From Pomphorhynchus laevis (lineage: Eukaryota; Acanthocephala; Palaeacanthocephala; Echinorhynchida; Pomphorhynchidae): a stretch of DNA of 64,000 bases. Positions 23,490-35,841 of the stretch are shown piece by piece. The notes under the pieces are model-generated. The model was not told where the DNA came from and searched no databases. It worked only from the letters and a program-made list of their open reading frames with translations. The position numbers and the translations under genes were made by a program. The DNA lies in contig WNNJ02003008.1 of assembly GCA_012934845.2 (NCBI GenBank), positions 1-64,000 of the forward strand, given 5' to 3'. Position 1 is the stretch's first letter; each line of letters starts with the position of its first letter.

Positions 23490-23902
23490 TCTGACAGTCC
23501 CTGATTCTTCTTGTCAGTTTCGCTCCCTACGCTCGCTGATTGAGCTTAATCTCTCGATAAAATATCATGCCTAAAAAAGCTCGATCTCAAATCCCTGGTC
23601 CTGATCACAAATCTTCCACATCAGAATGCAATGATCGTTATACAAGTTTGAAAGTTGGATGTGATTGTGAAGATTGTAACGTATGGACCATTGTTCGAGT
23701 AAAAATATATGACCGTTCTGTGTATCAAAGTAAACCGTTTATATGTGGTTTTTGTTCATCAGTAAAACTTCTACAGATATCCTGCTCTTCAACTTCTGTC
23801 TCACATACGACTACGCAGACCAATACTATTTTTGAAGTTTCCGTCGCATCAACACATGACTTCGCATCGCATAATCCAGTTCTTGCCCCTTCTCTCACAC
23901 AC
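23490..23902 (+). mobile_element. CR1/L2-type LINE ORF1 N-terminal part, truncated copy
   Basis: Same MPKKARSQ start and cysteine cluster as 7407-7763. The ORF (23567-23953) runs past the duplication edge into unrelated sequence, so its last residues are not ORF1. The clean cut at 23902 and switch to an opposite-strand element marks a rearrangement breakpoint. Confidence 0.55.
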
Positions 23903-23904
23903 TG

Positions 23905-26190
23905 GTTGTTCTCTAATTTAATCAGCTTGTCCAACTGTCTCTCCCACAGCTAGACGTAGTAAAATAGCTTTCCAAACAATATCATTACAACGTTCGACTT
24001 GTCCATCATATGAAATATGGTTAGGTGTTGAGAATGAAAGTGATATGCCGAGGTCTTATAGATAACTACGAAAACGCTGAGATGTAAATGACGATACACG
24101 GTCTGTATGAATATTATTTGGGTCTCCAGTAATTGCGAAATTTTGATCAAGGCATCGCATTACAGTTGCAGTAGATGTATCAGAGCAAGCGATCCCGAAC
24201 GGGAATCGTGAATATTTGTCAATCGCTAAGAATAAAAATTTGTTTTTATTCGAGCTACGTATAGAACTTTTTAAGTTAAGCGATAAACGTTCGAACTCTT
24301 AAGATGATTATATTAAATGTCAACGAGGATGCTTGAAAAACGTGGATTTATTTTCGCACAACTATTGCATTCGAAATTAATTATGCGCACATCGTCAATT
24401 GATAAAGGCAGGTTATTTTTTGAGCATGATTCCAAAGGCGTCCGATACTAGATGACACAAGTTTGGATGCAAATTTTTCAACTCGGATAAATCACCACCA
24501 ACATTTGCAACATTGTATTTTGAAAGCGCGTCTGCTGCTACATTATCATGTTGATAGCTGGTTTGTCTAAATCGTAAAATGCCGATCGGATAAATAATGC
24601 AGCCAATATCGAACAGATTCAATTATAGCAAGTGCATCTTTTCAAACGCAGATAAATGTTGGCAATTGAGCCACCAATAATGATTTACAAACTTTATCGT
24701 AGTATCTTGTTTGCCACAATTTCGGCAGTTTACATTTTGGGCAGGACATGATAGACGAGAGTGATTGGATCAACCAAAAAAGCAACAATATCGTCAATAA
24801 TTTTCTTGGGATACCGAATCTTGATTTGTTTCATTTATTTCGTTCATAAGTTTTTTCGTTTTAATTCGTTCATCTCATTATTTATGTTGCTTAATTGAGG
24901 ATTGCTTTTGTTCTCCAATACGATAATCTGTCGGATGACCGGAATAAAGCTGCTTGCATTTGAGCAGTTTAAATTGTTCGAGCGATTTTGTACGTTTCGA
25001 TCTTAGATAAAGATCGAAGAGTTTATCATTTCGAAGATTTCATCATTACGATAAATATTTTATCATTTCGAGTAATCTCTCACGAATTAAATTCGACAAA
25101 ATTACTGAAACGAACGGATCCCGCAAGAAAAGTTACCAATGTTCGTCACTAGTCAACACTTAAAAATCTAAAAAGGGAGCAATTGATTCCAATTTTATTG
25201 TATATTGTTCAATCGATTCATTGTTTTGTTGACGAAGATTACCGAGCTGATTTCGTAAGAATACATCTCCTCTTTGTTTGACAAATGCATTTGAAAGATA
25301 TGCTATTGTTTCCATGTAAAATTCGATTCTGTTAATAAGATCGAAAACTTGCGGAGAAATGTGGTCAGCAGGGCTAATTTTTGTTCATTTGACACAGTAC
25401 TAGTAGTATAGAGGAAAGACTCAAATCGTTTAAACCATTGTCGTCATTCTTTATAACAATTTTCGGCATCAGAGTATATATCAAGTATAGGTGGTTTGAG
25501 AAGGTTGTCCATACAATGATGAATAAATTGTACCGATAGCTAAGTCATTAAAATTAATAGGCTTTATTCAACATCTAAAAATCACATAAATGAAATAACT
25601 ATAAATAAACGCAACGTTTTGAATAATATCTTGTTCGTTCGAGTAGCAATTTACGCGGACATCGTTATTTTTCACCCGCTTAAATAAGAAAACAGTACAA
25701 TTTGATCAACGCATTATAAAATTAGATACACTCCGAAACAATCAACGCTCAATCACTGAAGATCTTCAAATATTATTATTCTGTCACCAACAGTTGATCA
25801 AAAATCTCGTTGACAGGTGGGATCACAAACAATTAAATTAATTACAGGCTTGTAACAACAAAGTATTTATTCAATATAGTTCGTCTAATAACTATAGACA
25901 AGTCTCTGTCCAAGGACTTCTTAAATGCTTTACAGTAGATGAGTAGACTGCTAACGGCAGAAGTCTGTTCCAATGTCCAACAACACGCTTATATAAGAGG
26001 CACTTCCGGGTGTACTGGATTCGATAGGTTTGAATCCTCAAAGTTGACCGCGCCAGTGAGGCAAATCTCGAAGTCGTATCAGGTCACTAAGATGATAGAT
26101 ATTTTCGTGAAGTATATGACATACAATGATAAATCAACACAATCATTTATATACTGTAATGTAGGAACTCTTATGAGTAAGTAAAAAACA
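23905..26190 (-). mobile_element. Ty3/gypsy LTR retrotransposon fossil
   Basis: Minus-strand relic with recognisable parts. A possible LTR lies at about 25840-26190 (a TATAAG-type box near 25990 and AATAAA near 25870 on the minus strand). A gag region with a nucleocapsid-type knuckle lies at about 25560-24690. Directly after it come the RNase H end (VAADALSK region near 24540) and an integrase core at about 24400-23905. Protease and most of the reverse transcriptase are absent. The element is old and broken many times over. Gypsy assignment rests on the RNase H to integrase layout. The LTR call is tentative because no second LTR is in view. Confidence 0.6.
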
Positions 26191-26610
26191 TTTTCCAAAT
26201 TCGATCGAGCTTGATAGCACGTCTAAATATATCTTCGAGAAGTCTACGCTCACTGATTGTAATTGGGTAACAACTAGGTAAGCAATAGAGAAAATTGATA
26301 ATACCAAATCAAATACAAGTGGAACCAAACACTAGCTATCTACATTCAAAAAAGCTTGTCTCTAAATTCCTACAATACGTCCAGCTTTAGTACATGTGCA
26401 CGACGTGTTCGTTTGTGAGGATAGAGGAGAGCTTATCCAAACGCCAAGGTTCTTATACCTAGCAACACGATTAATTTTAACGCCGTTAGCCAACATTTGC
26501 TTATGTTAATTTCCAGCTTACACGATTGAGCCCAACTACATACGGTATATATGTCCCGTTAGAGTACCTGAACATCATGATATGAATTAGTTCAGCTCCA
26601 GAATTTCAAT
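26190..26610 (-). mobile_element. CR1-like LINE RT C-terminal fragment
   Basis: Minus-strand reading gives SCKLEINISKC followed by spaced segments resembling the post-catalytic part of CR1 RT (thumb region, then VFDLVLSIFSIAYLV). Frames change several times. The match is to the general pattern (W...C.LEINISKC) and is moderate. It could be from the same family as the CR1 fragment at 22400-22860. Confidence 0.4.
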
Positions 26611-26727
26611 TTTTCGATTTTTCATTTTTCAATTTTTATAAAAGAGTAGGTTGCTTATTAATGTATAAGCTAAACAAAACCGGACGCGGTCGAAAAATCT
26701 GCTTGATTTTTATACTAGAAGTTGTTA

Positions 26728-26927
26728 CGCTAGAAATGAAATTTTTGAAGCGTGTGTATGCCTTTTGAAGCGTGCAAATTTTTGAAGCGTGCAAAAGCAT
26801 TAGGACAATATAGAAAAGCAGCGAGACTCGGAAGATGTTGTTTTGGAACAAGATAAAACAAATCCATGTTTGTGGATTCTTTACAATGAAAAACCTTTTC
26901 TAGATGAAAAATTTGCGATTGAGCAGT
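26728..26927 (+). pseudogene. MPHOSPH6 pseudogene fragment
   Basis: This stretch follows the nucleotide sequence of the intact gene at 59015-59488 from LLEMKFMKR to the segment encoding EEHFAID (about residues 13-67). Shared runs include ACAATGAAAAACCTTTTCTA. It has frameshifts and a local triplication of TTTTGAAGCGTG. The fragment ends abruptly where an old LINE-A copy starts. Because the parent is also intronless, it cannot be told whether this is a processed or a DNA-level copy. Confidence 0.8.
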
Positions 26928-27640
26928 AGCGCCAACAACGGTCCACCTCGCACGACCTACTCCGCTGGTGGTTAGAGAAATATACGTTGTTGAAAATGAG
27001 GTTTCACTTTGATTCATTCATAGTAGACTGCTTATAGGCAGCTATCCAACTCTCCCTGTTGCAGGACACGATTTAATTCTTATCTCTCTTCGCAAGCTAC
27101 CTCGATTCTTTAGACTACCTATAAAAAGTATATTCAATCCCACTTTGATAATATTCAACGCCTAAAGTGCAACACCTTCCCAATCTCTGTGTTTTTCAGA
27201 CAGGTCCTCTCGAAAGAATACTGGAGTTCTAGGTATAGATCTCAGCTGAGTATAAATAGGGCGACCATTGCTCGTTTAATCCTTTCTAGTCTTCCTTTTG
27301 CAAGATATTCAAGGAGGATAAGTTTGTCTGCTGAAATAAGAGAGTATCGGGTTGGATTAGTAGCATAGTTCTTGATAAAGTTTTAGAAATATACCTTCAG
27401 AATTTTGGAGCCGCTTAATCTCTCCAACCAATAACACCATGGAGGTAATTGCAGTATGGACTTATCTGTTACAGGTATCCTTAATTCCTGGGTCCAACTT
27501 TTGGGTACCTCCAAAATCATCTCGCCACCCTCCACTCGTATCTGACAGCTTTTGACATATATTCAGAGAAAGTCGCCATTGCAGTGCTTTTAGACTCCCC
27601 ATCCGATGTAAAGACATATAACTAGCGAAATCAATTGTAG
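26928..27640 (+). mobile_element. Old LINE-A fragment
   Basis: Diverged counterpart of 33620-34330: end of the endonuclease domain, then the linker (recognisable TCCAACTC, TCTCGAA.GAATACTGGAG and CTTATCTGTTACAG). No frame stays open for long. It is much more diverged than the other LINE-A copies, so this is an older insertion. It adjoins the MPHOSPH6 fragment without a gap. Confidence 0.7.
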
Positions 27641-29185
27641 ATTAAGAATTGACATCCGTAGTAAAGATATTTATTTATTAAACTTGACTCTTTCTAGATA
27701 ATTTGAAACAGTTTGGATTACCTTTAATAAGTGAAAACTGATTGTTTGAGTCAATATGTTTAAATATAGTTGCAATATATTTGGAAATTTCTTATTAAAC
27801 AGTAGAATACAATGCAACAATAGGATGATCACAATGATGATTTTTATAAATCTTAGGTCACAAATATAAAGAGCCCGATTTATAATTCTTCTTAAGTATG
27901 ACTTTTTACAATTCTCACAAATTTTATTATCCGTATATAATTTATTAAGAAATTAATTAAATTCATTTTGACTGTCACGAGTAGAATCCTTTATCAATTA
28001 AAAATATTTAATGTTTTGATACTCAGTGAGAAATATTCATTCTTATGTATTATACCTAATTTATTATACTTTTCTAATGTCGTTACAGCTAAGTCATTAT
28101 TATTAAATTTTGTTTATTTCAAAATAGCTCTTTTTTAATTACCATCATTACACTGATTACCGAGCTATTTATCAACATTTGAATGGATTATTAGAATTAA
28201 TTTATGTCATTTTTGAAAGAAGCTAGAAAATTAAATACTAATTACTAATTTTAATTAACTAATTACTACATTAGTATATTCATAAAAAGGACTTTTATTT
28301 TTAATTTCATTTTAACTTTATTTAAATTATAAAAAATCTAAAAACAATTATTTATTTTATTATTTAATTATTAAATTTTGATTTAGCATTATTATGTTTT
28401 GTTTATTTTATAGTTATATTAAATACGTAGACTCAGTTAGCTGATTTGATTTGTGTGTTCGTTTACTGTATCAATCTAATATAACAAAAATTTAAATTAA
28501 CGTTTTGTAAAGTGCTAAATGTTTGAAGCGAAATTATAATTTAAATATTTACTCTAAGAAATAAAATAAAAATCTATTTGATCTTGATTACAGTTTAAAT
28601 AAATCTTAATTTTAATTATCAGATTTATCGCCTATATATAGATTTTAAAAGATAAAAATATCAAGGAAATGTAATTTATGTTACATTAGAAATTTATATT
28701 ACAAATAACAATTTCGCCTTTGTAAATGGAAACAATAAAAAAAAATTATTTTCGAGAAAGTATTTGTTAACAATATGTTTCTGTATAATGACAGTATAGA
28801 AAAAATATTTGCCTTAATATAAATCTTTTTTAAAATAGACATTATCTAAAATGTTTATCATTATATTTTAGACATTTTTCATAACTTTTGAGCAAGAAAA
28901 ACGACAGCAATCAAGCATTTAATACATTCGAGTTGTGTCTCCCAGTTAAGTAATTCAGCTTTAGATTATATATAATGCGCATTTAAATGATTTATCTATC
29001 AAATTGAGTTAAATAAATTTTAATGTCATTCGACATCCAATATAAATTAAATATTGTTTCATTGTATTATTTTGTATTATCAAAATTGACAAAGTTTGGT
29101 TCAAGATTTAAATTTGCGTGTAAAAGTTAATTTTTAGTCCAATTATTTTCGGTAAAATTACATAACAACAATTTGCTATCCTGCA
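27641..29185. other. AT-rich non-coding stretch with one dispersed repeat
   Basis: No gene is visible. 28300-28455 is an inverted copy of the repeat at 57170-57350 and 57725-57900 (shared blocks GAGTCTACGTATTTAATATA and AAATTTAATAATTAAATAAT, on the other strand). Confidence 0.6.
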
Positions 29186-29189
29186 TGGT

Positions 29190-32155
29190 CACTCTGGAAT
29201 GCAAAATAAAATGGTAAATAAAACGTAGTCTATACGACGGGTATGAAGCAAAGCAAGACACTTAGTATGAAGTTAATGAATCCGTCTCTATTTTAAAATC
29301 AATCATGTGGTAGTTTATATACAATATATAAACCATTTTTTGTAACATTTACTCCTGATGATGATAGCAGTAGGCTATTGAAAATTCGAGATTAAATAAA
29401 TATTTTCTTCACTCTCTCAACTAATAAAATAATACAATATGAGTGAACAATCAATTTATAAAATAAAATATGCATACGTATTCATATTAAATAAATATAA
29501 TATACGCTATATAATATAATATATTATAATTTAATATATTTATTAATATACGTATGCATATTAAATAATTAATATGTATACGTCATTAAATAAATTAAAT
29601 GAAATCATTATTAGCCAATAATTGGTAATGAAGTCACTACAAAATAGTTATTAAACTCTATTGATATATTTCATATCTAGGTAGCTAAAAATAAACCAGA
29701 TAGTTAATTTTAATTTTGAACGTAAAATTAGATCAAAATTAAGTTGTTAGATTAAGAAAGAACCAGCAAAAGCTTAATTCTTTGGAAAGTTTTTTCAAAT
29801 ACAAGTTATATCTTCCTTTGGATAACTAACTTTTAAATTAAATATATAAATCGTCTCGCTTTTAGCATTGATCTATATGCTAGTTTAAGTCGGATACAGT
29901 TTATGGTAATATTTTGAAAAATGCTTAAATATAAATGTTAAATATTTGGATGTCAAATTGGAAATGTAGATTTACCAGAAAAATAGTGGATAATCCTTCG
30001 TAATCTCTTTACTAGTGATTTTGTTTGCTTCTGATTCACGTAAATAGTTACAATAAACCCTTGTTTGTATGGATAATATAAATATTTTTACAAATATGTA
30101 AAAAATTACCTATACTCTAATCATTTATTTCATTTGTGACTGTTTCATTTTTAATTATCAAATATATTGGTACAGTAGTTTGTGAACTTTTAATCGAATT
30201 AATTGTCTGAACTGATCACTTTGTAATAATTATTAATAAAAAATTAATCCATAGTATAACAAGACAATCAGTATAAGTCAATTTAAATAAAAATTGATAA
30301 AATACAAAATACAAAAAATATCATCAATACAAAAAATAATTTGTAATGTGAAGTTTGTGTCATTATAAATTAAATATCGCCATTTGTACAAACGACTGGA
30401 TCCAAAATTCAAATTCAAAAGATGAGTAAGATAGAAATGCAAATCAATTTTATGTGCAAATCTATCAAATGTTTAAGAAACATTTATAATCATTTGGGCA
30501 GTTGCTCACTAATTTGCAACTGCGGAATAATAGAATATTCAGCCACACTTAGTTAACAATGGTGTAGCGAATACGCAATGTAAAAATATTTTTTATATTC
30601 TTATTTTCTTATATGCAAAAATACTGTAGAAGTTCTACTTTTGCTTGCAAGCTTATTGATTAAACAGAACAAAACAGGCAGTTTTTATTTTTATCTGAGT
30701 TACGAAACTAAACCGGAAATGTTTAAAAACTTTTCAATTGTCGATTCGGGAGGTCGTTTGCATTTCACCACTAAGTTTTCCCGCAACGGATACTTTGTGA
30801 CTTCCACTAATTGGCAGATGCTATCAGAATTTGTTAGATCATCCTTAGTGTAGTCATAAGATGCTTTTTAAATCTTCGTAAAACGTCTGAATTTCGATGA
30901 CATATTGATGTGTGGGTGGCTTAGATGTGATACGCTTCCGACATTCAAGGCCACCCTTTCAATGCGACCGTAGAAATGCACGCATCGTCTATACATGTCA
31001 CTATCCTCTTCTCCCCAACCCAAAACATAGTACTAAATCCATTAACTTTGATAAACTGTTCTCTTGTTAATGCAACTATTCCTCCAAAATAACAATTATC
31101 GACCTTCGCGTTTTTTCTCTTGAGCATATAGTCTAGATATGATACAGCACTTATCAAAGATTTTGGTTTTATTTTGTTGCAGGTATATAAGTTTTCATAA
31201 AAATCGGGTATAAAATCAAAATCAGCAAAAATAAAAAGTTTACGCGTTTGTTAGTATATAGCACTGCCATATTCATTAGTATAACCCTGTTAAACTCTTC
31301 ACCGTCATCTTGAGTTATTGTTAGAATCGAATAAGGTATATTTTGCATCTGTAGGAATGGGTGCATGATGGACAGAAATACTTTAAGATGTTCGTGACGA
31401 TTTTTAAGCGGTACTATAACTATGATAGGATCGTATACAGGTAAACAGTGTGAGGGCGTCCAACTTCCTCCATACCTTACATTAGTATAAGCATCGGGAA
31501 ATGTGTGTGATTTATAGAACGAATTAAAATCATCATCCTTAATGCCATGATTGTGATGACCAGATACGATCATTGAAGAATGTGGCCTCCGTTCAATTTT
31601 AGATTGATTGCTGGCGAATTGTGTTACGTTGATATAGCATACAACATATACCGATAAAAGGCAAAAACATAATACAGCAAATAGCCGCTTAAGTTTCTTG
31701 TTTATCATTAAAATGGATAGGAACTGTACGTTGTCGTTACTAAAACGTAAAAATATTAATTCACTTGTATGATATATTTCAATATAAAAGATTATTTATA
31801 TTTTTTGCCAAAAATGTCAAATTTTACCAATATATTCTGATTTCTACTAATTGTATCATTGTTTAACTACATCTTTATTAAAATAAATCGTTATATATAG
31901 CATAAGTGGTGAATTTGTGCACTACCAATCTTATAGCTCAATAGTGTTTAGGATAAAAAATAATTAAAATATATTGAAATTTTTAAAAATTTGAAACAGG
32001 TAATAGACTTGATATTTCTGTTGAATAAATTAATAATTAACATATCATTTTTTAAAATTAATGTTGAAGGATATCAGTAGAAATTGCTTTGCTACAACAA
32101 TTCAATCATTACTCCTACATACCAACGGAGTCAAATACGTATTCTATTAATATCC
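29190..32155 (-). repeat. Galactosyltransferase module, copy B (extended)
   Basis: From 29910 it matches module A. From 29190 it also holds about 700 bp shared with the right arm of the large inverted repeat (47698 back to 46900). That extension includes a hammerhead-like core, CTGATGA, T, a GATAGC/GCTATT hairpin and GAAA, at 29355-29383. The 5' flank ends near 32155. About 60 bp of that flank (TAACTACATCTTAATTAAAA region) is repeated again at 32221-32275. Confidence 0.85.
30700..31708 (-). pseudogene. Galactosyltransferase-like pseudogene, copy B
   Basis: Same protein as copy A with the same start, anchor, NRHEH and DFD. A one-base deletion after the DFD region approach (near 31237) and another in the WGWG codons (near 31020) break the frame, so only the first 150 or so residues read through. 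It shares DFD and FNRVILMN with A but SLISAVSYLD and FYGR with D, so it is a mosaic. Confidence 0.88.
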
Positions 32156-32350
32156 AAAATAAGTCAGCTATAATTGTGCTATTATTACCTACTATTTAAA
32201 TGTCTTTTTTTTGTCTCAATAACTACATCTTAATTAAAATAAATCGTTATATATAGCATGAGTGGTGAATCATAAATAAAAGTTTTGTTAAATAAAATTA
32301 CTTGCCTTTACATTATATATCATAGGTTAAACGAAAAGTCATATATATAG

Positions 32351-32822
32351 TATAAATGCCGTATTTCGTAAGAAATCCTGGACCGTTGTCTACTCAGCAC
32401 ATTCGTGCATTACTATTATATCTGCCGTATCCATTTAGGATCCAACGAGTGCAGCGACAATTCAGCAACAACCTCCGCCTAGTGTTTAAGGATGGTCCGC
32501 ACAGCAATTCGATCTGGTTAAGAGCGAAAGCCTCAGACAATTAAGCAAAGTGTCGGAAACGCCTTTATTCACAATGTCACTCAGGCAACCGAAACGACCA
32601 GTGTGTAGCTCATTCTACTGATGAGTGTTGCCGGGTACTCATCATTTCGATGCCTAAGTGGTCGTCTAGAAGTGACATGGTGATTGAAAGTTGTGAATCG
32701 AAGTCCAGTCTATCGAGCAACACTATTTATTATAAATGCCGTACTTCGTAAGAAATCCTGGACCGTTGTCTACTCAGCACATTCGTGCATTACTATTATA
32801 CCTGCCGTATCCATTTAGGATA
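32351..32822 (+). repeat. 380-bp-period direct repeat with a structured RNA candidate
   Basis: About 90 bp starting TATAAATGCCGTA at 32351 recur at 32731, exactly 380 bp on, with two differences. The second unit is cut at about 32822 by LINE-A. Between them, 32569-32683 can form several helices: an outer 13-bp helix with one mismatch (32569-32581 with 32671-32683), CGACCA/TGGTCG (32595-32600, 32659-32664), TGATGAGT/ACTCATCA (32619-32626, 32637-32644), and GGCAAC/GTTGCC (32584-32589, 32627-32632), which crosses the others as a pseudoknot. GAAA precedes one helix and GTC ends it, as in a hammerhead, but the CTGATGA box is displaced. Animal retrozymes have this tandem-unit form. Confidence 0.6.
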
Positions 32823-35606
32823 GATAGGGTCAGCGTTGAGCATAGCCGCTCTGAAGCTTGCCCGGAAGGATTCGATCTGGGCTACGGCTAACGAGGGAAA
32901 TGAAGATATCGCCCGTGGGCAACGAATCCATTTGTCGTGACGGGAAGTGGTAAAGGCGACCTTTCCGCCTCTAGTTGCGACTAGGTGGAGGGGGTCCCAC
33001 TTCGGTAACACTTACGCAATAAGAAGTAATCAAGGGCCTTTTTCACTGAATATCCTTCAGGTGAATTTCGGGAGGTGCTTCCGCCCTTAGCCTTCTATCT
33101 GGTAGAGATGCAGATGTTATAGTCCTTCTGGAAACGCGGTCTATCCTTCTCCCCCCAGGATATTACTCGATTTATCCCTAACCATATATACACCCACTTT
33201 ACTCCTTACATAACCCCCTCACTCCTCTTCATCTCAATGTCCTTTAACCCTAGTAAAAAGCTCATTAAGATCATCGCTCCTATTAAACTACTCTTGTCGA
33301 GCCCTATCTTGTTTAGCTATATCACTTTGTAAGAACGGTAAGCGTATAAGCATAGCCAATGTCTATATTCGGCCAGGAGAAATTCACAAGAAACGTGACC
33401 TCCTGGATCAAATATTGGGGAGCGGTTATGACATGTTACTTGGTGACTTCAACGACATAACTGGTCGTTGGATTAATGCAGCACTCCGCAGAGCAAGGAT
33501 CGACTATCTTATTCATAAACCACCTTCCCCAACCTTTCATTGCTCTACAACAAATTCTCTCCTCGACATATTACTGCTACATAAGATGTGGTTGTTGAAA
33601 CCCATTTGCACCGAGCAGTCGCGTCAACAACAGACCATCTCTCATGACCTAATTCGCTGGAGGCTAGAGGACGATACGTTGCTTAGAAGAAGGTTTCACT
33701 TTGACCCTATTAGAGTGGCCTTCTTTCAGGCAGCTATCCAACTCTTCCCCAGAATTGGAATTGAGAGTTTGACCGAATTTAATTCCTACCTCTCATCGCA
33801 AGCTACCGCGATCCTTTCGACTACCTAGAAAGGTCGAATATACAATCCTACTCCAACAAAGCTCAAGGTCCTAGCTAAAATGTTGCACCTTCCCAATCTC
33901 TCTGTTTCCGCCAGACATATCCTCTCGAATGAATATTGGAGCTCTAGATATAGGCTCCAGCTAAGCAGGGATAGGGCAAGCATTGCTCACCAAAACCCTT
34001 CTCAGGCTTCCTTCTGGAAGATATTCAAGAAGGAGAAGTTTGTTTGCTGGAAGGATAGAGCCTTGGTTTGGATTGGTAGCATAGGCCTTGACAAAGTTTT
34101 AGAGGAGTCACTTTCCTTACATAATTATGGAGCCACTCATTCTCCCCAACCAATCCCGCCTTGGTGTGACTTCAGGAGTAGGGACTTATCTGTTACAGAT
34201 ATCCTTAACTCCTGGGGACCACTCCCGGGCACCTCCAAATCCCACGCGCCACTCACCACTCGTGTCTGTCAGCTTTTGACATACAGTCAGAGAAAGGAGG
34301 TCGCCATCACAATGCTATTAGCCTCCCCGTCTGACATAGCGGAAATCAACATCAGCCGTCGAGTTTTTTTTACCTAAAAAGAGATTAATCACTTGTCTTA
34401 AAGATCCGCGGCCCATCTCGATTAAAAACGCCCTCATATCCATCTACGAGAAAGCGCTTGCGCGTAGAATCCGCGTTCATTTATGTAGGCGTAATTTGAT
34501 CCCACCGAGTTTTCATGGGTTTGTCAAAGGGCGCTCGGTCCATTCAGCAATTGGTGAAGTGCATCAGTTTTGTCAGGATAATAGTCATCAGCTTGCTGTG
34601 GCTGTTTTTTTTTGATTTTTCGGCTGCATTTGACCGGATCTCCATTCCCGTCGTTATCTCCTCTCTCAGGTCCCTCGGGTTGCCTGCGAGAATTGTTAAC
34701 AGGGTGGAGATATTGTTGTACACCAAGCGGTTCTACTATGAAGACGACCCTGATGCGCGTCAGTTCTACCCTATTACAGGTGTACCTCAAGGATCCCCAC
34801 TTTCTCCTATCTTATATCTTGCTGCATCCATTGTATTATTCAAGAATTTTAAACGTGATCAACATCTAGTGGTATATGCTGATGATACCACAGCCTTGTT
34901 ATCTGGACGCAGGTGCAAAGTTGTAATCTCTGACATCAGCCGTTTCTTTTTAAGATTAAAAGATCAGTTGCCCCCATACAATCGTGTTTTAAACTCCTCT
35001 AAATCACAGGTGGTAGTCTTTAATGGCGTTCCTGCCACCAAAAAGAAACTTAAGAGACTAGCACTCTCTACACTCTCCTCCATTTTGCAGCATCAACCAC
35101 TCCCCATCTTCACGAGTCGAGTAAAATATCTGGGGTTCACCGTTACGGTGAATTGGTCGGCGAAAGCTGACCTGGATAGACTTAAACGTATCCTGAAGAA
35201 AGCTAGGTGGGCTCTGAAACGGGCCCAGCATATGTCATTGAATGGGATAACCCAAGTGCGCCTCTGGGGTACTTAGGCTATCTCGGGATTAGTCTTCTTC
35301 TCACGAGGACGTCCACCAGAACAAAGACTAAGGTTTCTCAAGCTCCTCATCTCGAGATTACCAACCATAGTCCGCCTTGACTGGACTCTTAGGTGTGTCA
35401 GAGACCCCGAATGTTTCAGTCAGAGGGCTGTTCGCTGGTGCGGCTGAGGGGCTCAGATTCCTCTGGACCTGAGGCCGTGAATATAAGTTGAAGATTTCAA
35501 AATACACGTCGTGAACAGTTTCTATTTTAAGTTGTCTTTTGCATGTTTTTGTTTCTTAAGTTTTTATCAGTTATATAGTTATTAATAAAACCCTTACTTA
35601 CTTACT
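32822..35606 (+). mobile_element. LINE-A copy 1: ORF1 tail, ORF2 and 3' end
   Basis: Contains the ORF1 C-terminal remnant (about 32830-33010), the ORF2 endonuclease and linker (33050-34377), RT (34515-35276), the rest of ORF2 to LDLRP, a 3' UTR and a (TTAC)n tail ending near 35604. RT motifs seen: DFSAAFDR, QGSPLSP, VYADDTTALL, NSSKSQVVVF, VKYLGFTV. Breaks in ORF2: a stop near 33826, frameshifts near 34370 and 34610, and a TAG for Trp near 35274, so it is inactive. No RNase H domain is seen. The clade is in the I/Jockey/R1 range, judged by APE endonuclease plus three CCHC knuckles in ORF1. Confidence 0.88.
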
Positions 35607-35841
35607 TAGTATGAAGTTAATGAATCCGTCTATATTTCAAAATCAATTATTACAAATAGAATTTGTAGCGAGCAAAAATGTCGAAAAAGTAAGTGCGGAG
35701 CTTCAAAAGAACTCTATGCTGTGCAATTCAACGAATTTTGTCGGAATTCATGTTAAAGAATGACTCGAACAAGCTTTTCTAGATGGAATTCAACACAACA
35801 CGAAGGTCAGTAACGTTTCTACTTTTTCTGGTAATGGGGAG

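Larger units (their letters stand above)
16173..23902. repeat. Block L, copy 2
   Basis: Near-identical to 25-7742. The left junction (about 16180) fuses module A's 5' flank to the middle of a galactosyltransferase fragment. The right edge falls inside LINE ORF1 at 23902, where a minus-strand gypsy fossil begins. Non-coding AT-rich DNA fills 16290-20860 apart from the foldback element. Confidence 0.9.

Noticed and set aside
29355-29383. Calling this core a full hammerhead ribozyme
   Set aside because: CTGATGA, hairpin and GAAA are present, but no matching stem I with a cleavage triplet was found beside it. Left as a hammerhead-like core.
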